Assembly: GCA_028751875.1 (NCBI GenBank)
Contig: CM054143.1
Coordinates: forward strand, 64,297,840 to 64,361,839
Direction: 5' to 3'
From: Rapana venosa
Taxonomy: Eukaryota; Mollusca; Gastropoda; Neogastropoda; Muricidae
DNA length: 64,000 nucleotides
Shown: positions 33,340-44,694 of the stretch, in pieces
Numbering within the stretch: the first letter of the stretch is position 1
Layout of the letters: every line of letters starts with the position of its first letter
The notes under the pieces: generated by a model
What the model was told of the DNA's origin: nothing
The model's database searches: none
Seen by the model: only the letters and a program-made list of their open reading frames with translations
Program-made: the position numbers and the translations under genes

Positions 33340-34115
33340 CGTGTAGTTTCCCTTTTCCCTGTGCTCCTGCCCCTTTTCAAAAATTTGGTCCCGGGGCTTT
33401 TGCCCCAAATAGGGGCCCAAGGGTTTTGTGGCCTCCCTCCATAAAATGGGCCCTGTGCCCCTTTGCTCCTTACAAAAAAATTGGCCCCTTTGTCCTGCCC
33501 CAATACAACAAGGGCCTTGTGCCCTGCCCAAAAACAACAATGGTCCTGTGCCCCTGCCCATACAACAAGGGTCTTGTCCCTTCCTCCCTCCAACAAAAAA
33601 AGGGGCCTTTGGGTTTCCTGCCCCATAAAAACCAATGGTTTTTGTGCTCCTCCCCCCCCCCTTTCCATACAACAATGGTCTTTTTCCCCTGTCCATAAAA
33701 CAATGGCCCTGTCCCTCCCTCCTACAACAATGGTCTTGTGCGCCTCCCCTTTACAAAAAATGGCCCTTTTCTCCTCCCATACAACAATGGTTTGGGCTCC
33801 TGTCCCCAATTTTTGTGCCCTGCTCCATACAAAAAAGGTCTTGTGCCCTCCCATAGACAATGGCCCTGTGCCCCTGCTCCTTACAACAAGGTCTTGTGCT
33901 CCTGCTCCATACAAAAGGGGCCCCTTTTTCCCCCTGCCCCATAAACAATTTGGCGTTTGCCCCAGCCCCATACGAAAAATTGTCTTTTTCTCCTGCTCCA
34001 TACAAAAATGGTCCTTCTCCGGTATACAACAATGGCCCTTTTTCCTGCTCCATACAACAATGGTTTTTTACCCGCTCCATACAACAATGGTCTTGTGCTC
34101 CTGCTCCAAAACCTA
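33340..34115. repeat. Degraded 29-bp minisatellite copy
   Basis: About 25 recognisable units with 'catacaacaa' and 'ttgtgc' cores, heavily smeared. It is shorter than the clean array (about 775 against 1020 bases). Confidence 0.85.
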
Positions 34116-34699
34116 TGCCCTTTGGGTTTCATCCTCAACAATGTGCACCCTGGCCAAAATTTCTTTTTTGTTTGGGTTTTTGTTGTTGTTATTGTTTTTT
34201 TGCTTTTTTTTTTTTGTGTTGTTTTTGGGGTTTGTGTGGGGTTTTTTTTTTGTTTTTTTTTTGTCTTTTGCCCCTTAAACCCCTTGGAAAATTTTTTAAA
34301 TATTTTTAAATTGTATTTGGGTTTTTTAGGGGTAGTAGTATTTATTTAGTAGAGTAGTATTTAGTATTTAGTAGTAGTAAAATAGTGGGAAATTAAAAGT
34401 AGTAGATTTGTAGTAGTAGTAGCGGTAGTAGTATTTAGCAGCAGCCGCAAAAACAGCAGCAGCAGTAGAGCGCCCCAAGGCACCCGCAGCAGGCAGCAGC
34501 AGCAGCATCATCTTTTGGGTTTTACCCATCATATCATCACCCTCATCATCACATCTTATTTTTTTTAATTTTTTTTCTCACCCGCTATTTTTTTTTATGG
34601 TCGTTTTGTTTGTTATTTATTGTTTTTTTTTCTTTTCAGGGTAGAGGGTTAATGCAGAAAAAAGAAAAAAAACCCTACAAAACCCGGGGAGAAATTTTC

Positions 34700-35280
34700 A
34701 CATGGCATGGGGGTGTGATATATGGAGGGAGAGAAACAATAAAATTTGGCCGAAGTCCCGGGTATTGCTAGGGCAAAAAATCCCCGAGTTTTTTGGGAAG
34801 TAATATCATTACTGACTTTTTAACCGTAAAGGGTTAACGGCAATAAACGCCCTGGGGGTGAAATTTGGAAGTGATATAAATTGCCGCCAGTCCCGGGTCT
34901 TTGCAAAGGGGGGGAAAAAAACCCCCTTGTTGAAATGGAAGTGATACATTGCCGACAGAAACCTTAAATGGGAAAGGGGCAATAAACCCCCGGTGGGTAT
35001 TGGAAGTGATTTAAATTGCCCCAGTACCGTAAATTTAAGGGGCAATAAAGCCCCTGTTGTAAGGGGAATTTAAAAACATTGCCCAAGTCCCGCATTGCAA
35101 ACCCCGGAAAAAACCCCCCCCCCCCTGGTGGTAAGGGAAAGTGATATCATTGCCCACATTTACCGCCCATTGCAAAACGGCAATAAACGCCCCTGTGTGT
35201 ACTGGGAAGGGGAAATAAATTCCCCACAGTCCCGTCATTGCTAAGGGCAAAAAAAGCCCTGTTTGAAATTGGGTTTTTTC
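34700..35280. repeat. Degraded 63-bp minisatellite copy, about nine units
   Basis: Repeated 'gcaataaacgcccc' and 'ggaagtgatat' blocks at roughly 60-base spacing. The clean array has 4.6 units, so the copies differ in unit number. Confidence 0.75.
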
Positions 35281-36412
35281 TAGTATTGCATGCATGGGAA
35301 AAAAAGGGGTTTTGGTTTGGTTGTGGTCTGAAAAACTAGTAAAATTACCCCTTCCCTTGTTCTTTTTTTAAAGTGTGTGTGTTTGTTTTAATGTTTTCGC
35401 GCGACTTTCGGCGTGCTGCTTGTGTTGAGTTTTGGACTAAAGAGGGGTCTTTCACAAAGGGTCAAAATCTTGTTGAAAGGGAAAAACTGCAAAAAAAAAC
35501 TGCTCCATTTTCCCAAATACTGTCCTTTTTCCATCTTTCTTGTTTTTCTTTTCCCCACTTCTTGTCTTACTTTTTTCTGCCTTTCCCATTTTTCAATTTT
35601 TTTTTCCCCTTTTTGAAAGGTCTACGTTTTTGTTTTTTTCTTTTACCCAACTTTCTATAGATTTTAGATTTCCCTTTTAAATTTTTTTTTTGACAAGAGA
35701 AAAAGTGATTTTAAAGATTGTGTTGAGAAATTGGTCTCTTGCCAGAGGGTTTAATTCGTGTATACTTTTATCATTTGGAGGGGGTTTGGGTTCTTTTATG
35801 CTTCTTTTTTAATCTGGTGATTACGATAAAGGGGGAATGGGGGTCCTAAGACGGTTTGGTTTTATGTGCTTTAATTTTAAAAAAAAAGGAAAAATTTTCC
35901 TCGGGTTTGACCTTTTTTAAAAATTTGAGGAAAATGGGATTTTAAAAAGGTTTTTTTTTTCATTCTTTACCCTCTCTGCCCCTTTAAAAAAAGCCAGGAC
36001 CCATTCATAGCGGGGAAAAAGGGGAGGACTTTTTCGGGAAACCAAGTTTGCTCAGTACCCAAAAAAGGGGGCAACCATGCCCCCACGCTGCAAAACCCTT
36101 AAATTTTTGGGAAAGGGGAAAGTGTTTCCCACCCCCCCGCGTTTTTCTTTTAAGCTTTTTCCAAATGTTTCGACCCCCCTTAGGGCCACGGGTCTCATGG
36201 CATTGTATACGAATCTGTTTGACTGCCAACAGGGGGAAAAATCAACAAAGACATCCTAATAGTCGGGGCACAGAAAAAATTTGGATTAAAAAAGGGATTC
36301 CAAGACTACAAAAACGGGTTTTTCTTTTATTCAGAATTTTTTTTAAAAAAGGGTTTAGGACATAGCCCCCCGGTTGTTGCCTTTTCCAAAATTTGCCATG
36401 ATCCCATTTTCA

Positions 36413-36510
36413 GGGGGTTTGGGGGTTTTGGGTTCCCCTAAAAACCCGGGCCCCTGAAAACCTTTCCCCTGCCAAGGGGGGCCTACCCCGGGTGAAATTT
36501 TGGGCCCGGC
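36413..36510 (+). pseudogene. Degraded copy of the EGF-like exon
   Basis: 'cccattttcag' corresponds to the acceptor at 3543-3552, and the following bases align with 3553-3651 (for example 'cccctgccaa', 'gcctacccc') but are smeared, so the reading frame and cysteines are lost. Given the block's quality this may be a good exon badly read rather than a true pseudogene. Confidence 0.55.
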
Positions 36511-36519
36511 AAAAAAGGA

Positions 36520-38760
36520 ATTTAAACGGGGTAAAAAGATTATGCTGTTTTAATGGTAATTTTACAGTGGAACAATGATTATGTTGGGTTTAATGGAAAT
36601 TTTTAAGGGGAACAAGGGTTTAGGGGCTGGTTAATGGTAGGGTTAAATTGGAAAAAATGATTATGGTTTGCTTTAATGGAAAAGGGTTACAGTGGAAAAA
36701 ATTGATTAGGGTGTTTTAAAATGGTAAGTTACGTGAAAAAAAACTAAATGGCTGCTTCAATGGTATTTTAAAATTTGGAAAACAACTATTATGGTGCTTT
36801 AAGGGTTTAATTACTGTGGAAAAACCCTATTTTGGCTGCTTTAATGGTGATTTTACAGTGAAACTTTATCATGGCACCCTTTAAGGGGGAATTTAACAGT
36901 GGAACAACTTTTTGGGCTCCCTTTTAATAAAAAAGTTACAGTGGAACAGTTTTATGGTGCTTTAATGGAAAGTTAAAATTTGAACAGTTTAAAGGCGAAA
37001 CTAAAGGGTTATTTATTTTTTTTTTGGGGGTGTTGGGATAAGGGAAATAAGTTTTTTCTGTGCTATTTTAAAAACCAGGCCCCGGGGAAATTTTTAAACT
37101 AAAGGGGTTAGGGGTGTGCTTTTGGTAAGTTAACTGTAAAAAAATTGTTTTGACCATTGGCTTTCCCACTCAGGAATTTCCCCTTTTACAGCTTATTTTT
37201 TTAAAGTGATCGATTTATGACTTCTGACTAGGATTTTTGGGACTCGCACAGCCCTTTATGTGTTTGCAGCTCTGGGGGGGGTTGGCCTTTGGAGAACTTC
37301 TCCAACGCTGACTTTTTCCAATAGGCCAAATTGGGGCCGAAAAGTGGGGATGTACTGTGAGCGGGGCCCTTCCCCATTAAAATAAATTTCTCCCCCTTTT
37401 TTCCCAAAAAAACAGCAGCTGCCCCTCCCCCCTTTTTTGGGGAAATTTGTGGGGAACACGATGGACAAAAAAGGTGTGTTTTGGGGTTTTAAGGGAAAGA
37501 TTTTGAAAAAATTAAGAAAGGTTGTGCTATTATAAGTTCATTTGTAAAAATTTGTTAGGGATTTTGCTTTTGGTAATTAAACTAGAATTTAATTTATGGC
37601 TGTCTTTTTGGAAAGGGTTAGACTGTAACAATTGTTATGGTTTGTGCTATTGGTAAGTTAGACTGTAAAAATTGTTTTGGGTGCATTGGTAAGTTAGACT
37701 GAAAAATTTGTTATTTTCCTGGGGCTTTGGAAATTTTAGACTGAAAACAATTTTTAAAGTCTTGTTTGGGAAAGGGTTCCCCCCCCTCCCCCAAAAAAAA
37801 TTATTATAACTGTTGCTTTTGGGTAAATTAGCCCTGTAACATTTTTTTTGGCTGTGTTTTGGGAAATTTAAAAAGGTAAAGGTAAAGGAGTCCATAACCT
37901 ATAAGGGTGGGGAAAAGCAAGGCTTTGAGACCTAAATTCTCTAGGGAACTTTGAGGGGGGGCGCCCATCTCCTCCCCTCGACCCCCCTCTTCCCCCTGCC
38001 CTTTAAAGAGGGCACTTTAACCCTTTTTACAGGGGGAACGGGGGGGAACTGTACGAGGAAAAGGCGCGAAAATGGTAATTTCCAAACTGGTAACCACGTT
38101 TGCCGCTGTTCCCCTTGGCTGGGGGAAAGCGGGCCTCACGACCCTGAACAAATCCCCGCCCCCCAAAATTTTTGGAAAGTTAAGCCCTGTAAAATTTTTT
38201 GGCCTGCTATTGGTATTTTAAGCCCCCCTGAAAACAATTTTTAATGGCTGTGCTTTTGGGAAATTAGACTGCAAAAAATTTTTTAGGGCGGTGCTATTGG
38301 TAAGTTAGATGAAAATGTTGGTGTCTTTTGGGGGAAAGTTAGACTGCAAAAATTTTTTTAGGGCTGTGTTTTGGGTTAATTAAACTGAACAATTTTTTAT
38401 GTTTTTTGGTATTTTTGTTGGGCTGTAACAATTGTTAGGGCTGTGCTTTTGGGGAAATTTAAAAACTGCAAAAAATTTTTATGGCTGTGTTTTTAAAGTA
38501 ATTTGGGATTTAAACAATTTTATGCTTTTGTTTTGGGGTATTTTTGATTGAAACCCAATTTTTATGGCTGTGTTTTGGTAATTTAAGACTGTAACAATTG
38601 TTTATGGCTGTGGTATTTAAGTTAGACTGTAAAAAATTGATTTGGCTGTGCTATTGGTAAGAAAGACTCCCAAAAATTTGTTTAGGGGTTGTGCTAGGGG
38701 AAAAGTTCGAGTGCAACAATTGTTATGGCTGTTTTGGGGGGAAAGTTTGCCCTGAAAGAA
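36520..38760. repeat. Degraded and longer 39-bp array
   Basis: Units 'ttatggctgtgctattggtaagtta(g/a)actg' are recognisable to about 38760, mostly of the subtype that follows the SINE at 4588-4668. This is far more than the about 4.5 units left of the N gap at 4843, and may show what the gap contains. Confidence 0.7.
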
Positions 38761-39959
38761 TTTTTTAAAGGTTTAAATCAGTATTTTTAAAAAAAAGGGG
38801 CCCTGGGCTCAAAATCCATTTAAAAGGGGTCAAAATGTTAACTCATTGGGAAAAACACCCCATTTCTAAAGTGTTTGTGTTTTTTTTTTTTTTTTTTTTT
38901 AAAATTTTTTTAAATCCTTTCCCTTTGGGGAAAAACAAGGCCCTGCTCTTAAAAACATGGGAACAGTTTTAAAGGAGAAAAAAGATTTTTTTGATGCTTT
39001 TGTACCCCAAACTTTGGGGTTTATAGTTTCCCTCCAAGGTTTTTGGGCGGGAGATAACGCAAACACAGAAAACGGATTAAAAAAGAAGAAAATGAGTGTT
39101 TATTGTTTTACCCTTTTAAAGCAAATTAAAACAAAAAAATTAACACATAAAAAAAACAGTTGAGGGAGTCGGGCTGTGCTGAGTCCTCCTGCACCCCCAA
39201 AAAGCTGCCTGCACATGTCAGTTAAAATGTATGCATTTTAAATTGAAAAAGTGCAAAATTTTTGGGTATCGGGACATGTTTTTTCCTCTTGCGGAATGTG
39301 GTATTTTCCCTTTGTTATGAATATTTTTTTCCCTCTGTTTTCAACTTTTCGGTTCTTTTTTTTACTGCGTTTTTGTTTTTTCATTTAGGCCATTTTTTAA
39401 TTTTTTTATTTTTTTTTTGAAAAAAAAGTTAAGTTTATATATTATCCAAAGGACTGAAAAAGGCAAAAGCGATGAAAATATGTTTTTTTTTTATGTTCAA
39501 AACTTTTTCGGGGATCTGTTTCCCTCAAACCCCAATTAAATTAAAAAAAAAAGATGTTTTTTTGTTTGATAATTTCCCGATTTGTTAAAACCATGATTTA
39601 ATATAGGTAAAGGGATGGGCCCGGTTCATGTAAAAACTGCTGCCCATGTAAAAAAAAAGAACAAAGACATTTACTAAAAAAGGGAAACCCAAAAAAATCC
39701 CCCCCACCCCCGCAAGGGAAAGGCTGTTGTTTTCACCCATCATTTTAACCCAGCTTTGTTCTGACAAAGGCCCTTTTTAACCAAAAACCTCCCGGGTGCT
39801 TCCCCAGCGCCGGAAGCAGCAGGGGGAGGTAAGCAGTGCCAATGTCCTTTTGCCCGGGGAAAAACGCTAACACACGCGACTTTTTAGGCGGACCCTTCCC
39901 AGTTTTTCAAAAACAAAAACGAACAAGTTAAATTTACGGTAGTCTAAAAACACACACAC

Positions 39960-40175
39960 GCCGAACGCGCGCGACCCCAAGGGAACGTCTTGCCCCACTT
40001 AAAAACCGGTTCCGTTTTTTCTTTAAAAAATTGGGCCTTTTTTGTCCCGGTAAAAGAACAGATGACAAATTTTAAAAAAAAACCGCATACACAGGGGGAA
40101 ATGTAAAAAAACCCACATAAGTGTTTATTCCAGTTTCCGAAAAAAAAATTTAATTAAATAAATAAATAAAAGTAA
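39960..40175 (+). mobile_element. Degraded SINE, 3' two thirds
   Basis: The bases 'aacagatgacaaatttt', 'cgcatacacaggggg' and 'cacataagtgtttattcca' match 53700-53775 in order. The stretch between 38760 and 39960 is unassigned low-quality sequence. Confidence 0.6.
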
Positions 40176-40789
40176 AAACGGGAACACACACACGTACACC
40201 CATGATGTTTTAAATTAAAATTTTTCCCTCAGGTTTTTGGTTTTGCATGAAAAATAAACCCAGCCTTGTAAATTTGGGGTTTGATTAAAAAAATTGTTTT
40301 CCCCTTTTAATCTACTTTTAAACATCCTGCAGCCCCCAACGCGACGGAATGCCCGGCTAATGCCTTTCCGATTTGTTTCCCAAAACTAAAAACATGTGGG
40401 AAAAGATAAGGTAACTGCATACAGAAAGGGGCCCATTTTTGGCCACCACCCCGGCCTTGTCATGCAGTTTCTATTTTGGGCCGCGGAGGGTAAAACATTT
40501 TTTCCCCCCCCCCCCCAAGAAACCAGCAGACAAAAGTCCCCCCCCTAGGCACTGCTGCTGATGTCAACGTTTGGCCAGCGCCCAAAGGGTTTGATTATTT
40601 TGGGAAATTTTTTGGTTAAGGGGCCAACACTGACTTTTCCCTTTTGTGTGGGGGAGGTGGACCCTGACCCAACCCCGGGCCCGGAAGTCAAAGCTTTTGA
40701 TAATTACCCACACATTTTAAACCGGAGTAAAGTTCAACCTTTTCTTCAATTTGTTTTCTTTGGGTTTTGCTTTAAATTTTGTGTTTTTG

Positions 40790-42140
40790 TGTATTGAAAC
40801 GCAGTGTGTTGTATTTTTTGAAAAGTTTGTGATGGTGTGTAGGGTAAAGGGGGTTTTGTTCCCTGTTTTTTGGAAAAGGTTTTGGGGATTTTGTGTACTG
40901 TAAAGGGGTTGTGTTTTGAATTTTTTGCAAATTTTTTTGGGGATTTTGTGCGTAAAGTGGTGTAAATTCTTTTTTTTTGGGGCAAAGTTTTGGGTTCTGT
41001 AAAGTAGTGTGTTTCGGGTTTTTTAAAAAGTTTTTGGTACTGAAAAGTGGTGTATTCTATGTTTTGAAAGGTTTTTTGATTTTGTGTACTGTAAAGTAGT
41101 AAAAAAAGGGGTTTACTGCTGGGCTTTTTGGGTATTTAAAAAGGGTGGACTTTGTGTTTTGCAATGGATGTGAATTTTTGTGCTAGGGATATAGGGGGAT
41201 TTGAAATTTTGTAAATGGGTGATTTGAAATTTTTTTGGCAAATTTATGTGGTATTGGTAGTAAAGTATGTAAATTTAGGTTTTGAAAGTAAAGTGTTTTT
41301 TTTAAACAAAAAATGTAGCTTCTTTTTGGGTTTTTTGGGCAAAGTTTGTGATTTTTTTTAGGGGAATTCAAAAATTTTTTTTGTAAATTTGGGGTGTGAT
41401 TTTGTTTACTGTAAAGTAGTGTGCTTTTTTTTTTTTTTTACAGAGATATGGGTTTTTTTTAAAGTAGTGTGATTCTCTTTTTCCCAATTTGTTTGTGTTT
41501 TTGTGTAATGTGTTTTTGATTTTGTTTTTTTGAAAAATTTGTTGGATTTTTATGTAAAGTTTTTTTGTTTTGTGTTTTACAACGTACGTGATTTTGTGTA
41601 CAAAAATAATTAGTGGGTTTTTTTTTTTTGTACTTTGTGACTTTTTTGGTAGTGTAAACAAGTGTAATTCTGTTTTTGTTTTTTTTTTAATGTGACTTTC
41701 ATGTTTGTAGTGTGATTCGGTGTTGTTTTAAATTTTTGATGTGACTTTTGCTTCAAATGGGTGTTTTCGGGTGTTGGTTAAAGGGAGGTTTTTTTGATCT
41801 GTATGTGACTTGGGGTTATGTTAAAAAATTTGTAGTTTTGTTTACTGTAGTGTGATTCCGTTTTTGGGGGGGGGGTTTTAAAAATGGTTTATGTTTTTTT
41901 AAAAATAATAAAAATTAAAAATAAAAATTTTTAAAAAGTAGGGGAAATTTAATAACCAAATGATTTGATTTTGGTGTACAAATTGGGGGGATTTGTTTTT
42001 GATTAAATGATGTAGTTTGGGTGTAGGGCCCCCGATAATTTTCGGGTGTAAAATGAGGGTTTTTTGGGGTTTACTGAGTTTATGATTCTGTTTTTGTTGA
42101 ATGATGTTTTTTTTGCATACTGTGGTGTGATTCTGTTATT
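40790..42140. repeat. T/G-rich minisatellite, units of about 40-53 bp, degraded
   Basis: 'gtactgtaaagtagtgtg' and 'gattttgtg' recur with spacings of 41-53 bases (for example near 40895, 40948, 40995, 41036 and 41085). No clean copy exists in the window, so the exact unit is uncertain. Confidence 0.65.
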
Positions 42141-42499
42141 TTTGAAAAAGTGATAGACTTCCCCACTTTTGAAGAGTGAAACCCCTTAAAAAACCCCCCC
42201 AAAACCCTTTTTTATTTTGGTGTACGGGTAAAATGTTAATTTGTGTTTTTTCCCTTAAAAACAAATTTTTTAACAGCAGTAAGGGGGTTTTAAATTTAAT
42301 TGAGAGTGTGCTAGGGGGGAATGGTGTGCCCACCCTTCCCAAAGGGATAATGGGAAAATACTGTTTTGGGAACGGGACCCCCCTTTATTTTTTGGGTTAG
42401 TCTGGTTTCCCCCAAAACAAAAATTCCCTAGAAAAAATATTCCCCTGCGGGTTTTGTGTGGGGAAAATAAAAACCCGCCCCAAACCCAAAAACGGGTTC

Positions 42500-42660
42500 C
42501 CAACGTTTTCATAGATTTCAAAAAGGCTTTTCGACCATCCCGGGCCCTGGCCCCCCTTAAAGGGGCCCAAAATTAAAAGAAGTAAAAAGGGAAAAAAAGC
42601 CCCATCCAGACCATCAAGAATTTTAACGCAACACAGATCCCCGAGGGAAAGGGGTTTTTA
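42500..42660 (+). mobile_element. Degraded RTE-like LINE RT fragment
   Basis: 'ttcatagatttcaaaaaggcttt' reads FIDFKKAF, and about 80 bases later 'cagaccatcaag' matches the following region of the element at 20185-20290. The rest is lost to smearing. Confidence 0.55.
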
Positions 42661-42869
42661 AAGTAAAAATTTAGAAATCCCCCCCTTTGGGAAGTTCTGT
42701 GCTAGAAATTTTCCTCTTTTCTGTCCCTCTCTTTCCCTCTGCCTTGCTTCTTTTCTTCTTGTTTTTTCCTTTCCTTGTTCCTTTTTTCTTAAATTCCTTT
42801 CTCCTTTTTTTTTTCCCTGAAAAATCTTTTAAAAAAATTTTTGAAAAACTTTCCAATTGGGAATCCCCG

Positions 42870-43060
42870 CAGAACAATTTTTCACACGGTAAATTTTGTT
42901 TCGCTTTTCGTAAAAATTAGGCCATTGTGTGCCGGTGGAAACGGAGGGAAAAAAAAAATTTTAAACAAAACCAACTTTCACAGGGGGGCGGGAAAGTAAA
43001 AAAGCACAAAATTCCCTTTTTTCCATTATCCTGAAAAAAAGAATAAAGTGGGGTTTAAAG
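42870..43060 (+). mobile_element. Degraded SINE fragment
   Basis: 'tttcgcttttcgtaa', 'ggccattgtgtgccggtgg' and 'ttccattatc' align with 53660-53790. Bases 43060-44690 contain no feature I can support beyond possible LINE relics near 44130-44620. Confidence 0.7.
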
Positions 43061-44694
43061 TATCTTCATCCCCTCTCCCATCTTTTTTTTAAACCCACTT
43101 TTTTTTTCGGGGGCCGGGCCCTTTCGCAATGGGATCTCTTTTTTCTATTTTTCTAAATTACCCAAGCCTTCTTTGTACGATTCTTATTTTTTTCCGCGCT
43201 TAGGGGTTTGGCCCCACAACCTGTCATCCCTGTGGAGAAAGTGCCGGGGGGATGGCGGTGCAGGGAAGTCGGGTCCCCTAATGGGGCCCCGAAAGGGAAA
43301 CCCCCCCAGGGTTTTTTTCCATAGGGAAATTTTTTCCTTTTCCTTTGGGGTTTTAAGGCACTCTCCGAGGGGGACCTTTTTCATTCTGCCCCATAAAAAC
43401 CTACACTTTAGGGACAAACACAAAAAAAACTACTAACGGAAAAGGAAGGGGGAGGGGGGTCAACCCGCTGGAGATGTCTCCATGATTCTGATAAAGATGT
43501 CAAAGAAAAAGTTTTTTTTGACCGGGTTGGTGGGGGTCGGGGAGTGGGGGGGCAGAGCCCCCTTCAATCAAAACCAGCCCCTTTCACTGGGCTAAAGGCC
43601 CAAAGGGGCCCATGGCGAAAAAACTGAAGGCGGGAAAAACAATTCGAAACGGGACTCTCCTTGTTCGTGCACCCAAAAAAGGGCAGTCGGGGGCTTTGGG
43701 AAAATTTGCACCCCTTAAATTGACTGCCCTTTTAAAGGGTTTAACCCCTCCAAAAAGCCCTTAAAAAAACGCAAAGGGGGTCACCCGGTTTTTTAAGGGA
43801 CCTGCAGGGTGTGTCTAAACAGAATTTTAAAAGAAACGCTTTCCAAGGGGTTGTGGAGGGTGTAAAGAGTGCAGGCCCAAGGGGGGGAGAGGGGTGCCCG
43901 GGGGCCCCCCCAAAAACATTTTTTCCCTCTTTTTGCTGTAAAACCAGTTTTAACCTAAAGTCCACCAAAGGTTTGGGGTTTGCTGAAGTTAGGTTTCTCA
44001 ATGTCCCCCCCCTTCAGGTGCTTCGGGGCCCAGATTTTTGGGCCAATGAGGGGGGCCCCGGGCCCAAGGTGTGGGGGGTCTGTGTGAAGGCAGCACAAAA
44101 AAGGGGAAAGTTCCGGGGGCCCCCGCTTGATGAAAGAACTGCGAAGGGGGCTCCAAGTTTCCCTTGCCCAGACAATGCCCTGTTTGGAGACAGAAATTAA
44201 AGAGAGTGAAAGAAAAAGAGCATCTCCCTTTAAAACCCAAAAAAAAACTAGTCCGGAAAAGGAACGGGGGCAGGGGCCCCTTTCTTTTGCAGGGGTTTGT
44301 CAAGAAAAAGGTATGTTGTGGGGGGCCCAAAAGGGGAACTTGGACAAGGAGCCCCTCCGCTCGAAAACGGCTGGAAGACCCAACTAAAGCTGGATGGCCA
44401 TTACCCCACCCCAGCAAAGGAAGCCTCTGGCGGGGGCCCCAAACCCCCCCCCTTTTTTAAAAAAACCCGCTCCTTTTTTGGGGGTCCAAATTTTTCCCAA
44501 ACCCTGGGGTAATGGAAAAAACCAGCTTCCCCCAAAATGTGAAGGCTGGAAACCGGCACTTTCGGGACTTCCCAAAGCGCCCAGGTTGGGGGATGTGGGT
44601 TTGGGGCACCGTCGCCCAAAAAAAAAAAAAAGGTTTCAAAACTTCCTGAAAGGAAACTGGGTCAAAAAGAAGACGCTTTTGACCCCCCAGGGGG

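Larger units (their letters stand above)
32637..38760 (+). repeat. Degraded second copy of the 1-4842 segment
   Basis: The same features follow in the same order and strand: 'aaaggatagact' start (32640; cf. 10), LINE fragment, SINE insertion (32930-33036; cf. 408-520), 29-bp array (33340-34115), 'cctcaacaatgtgca' (34132; cf. 1977), cat-rich patch (about 34500-34550), 63-bp array (34700-35280), LINE-free spacer (35750-36400; cf. 2940-3560), EGF-like exon relic (36413-36510), 39-bp array (36520-38760) including a relic of the second SINE near 37010-37090. Shared insertions show it is the same locus twice, either an alternative haplotype, a tandem duplication or an assembly repeat. Confidence 0.88.
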
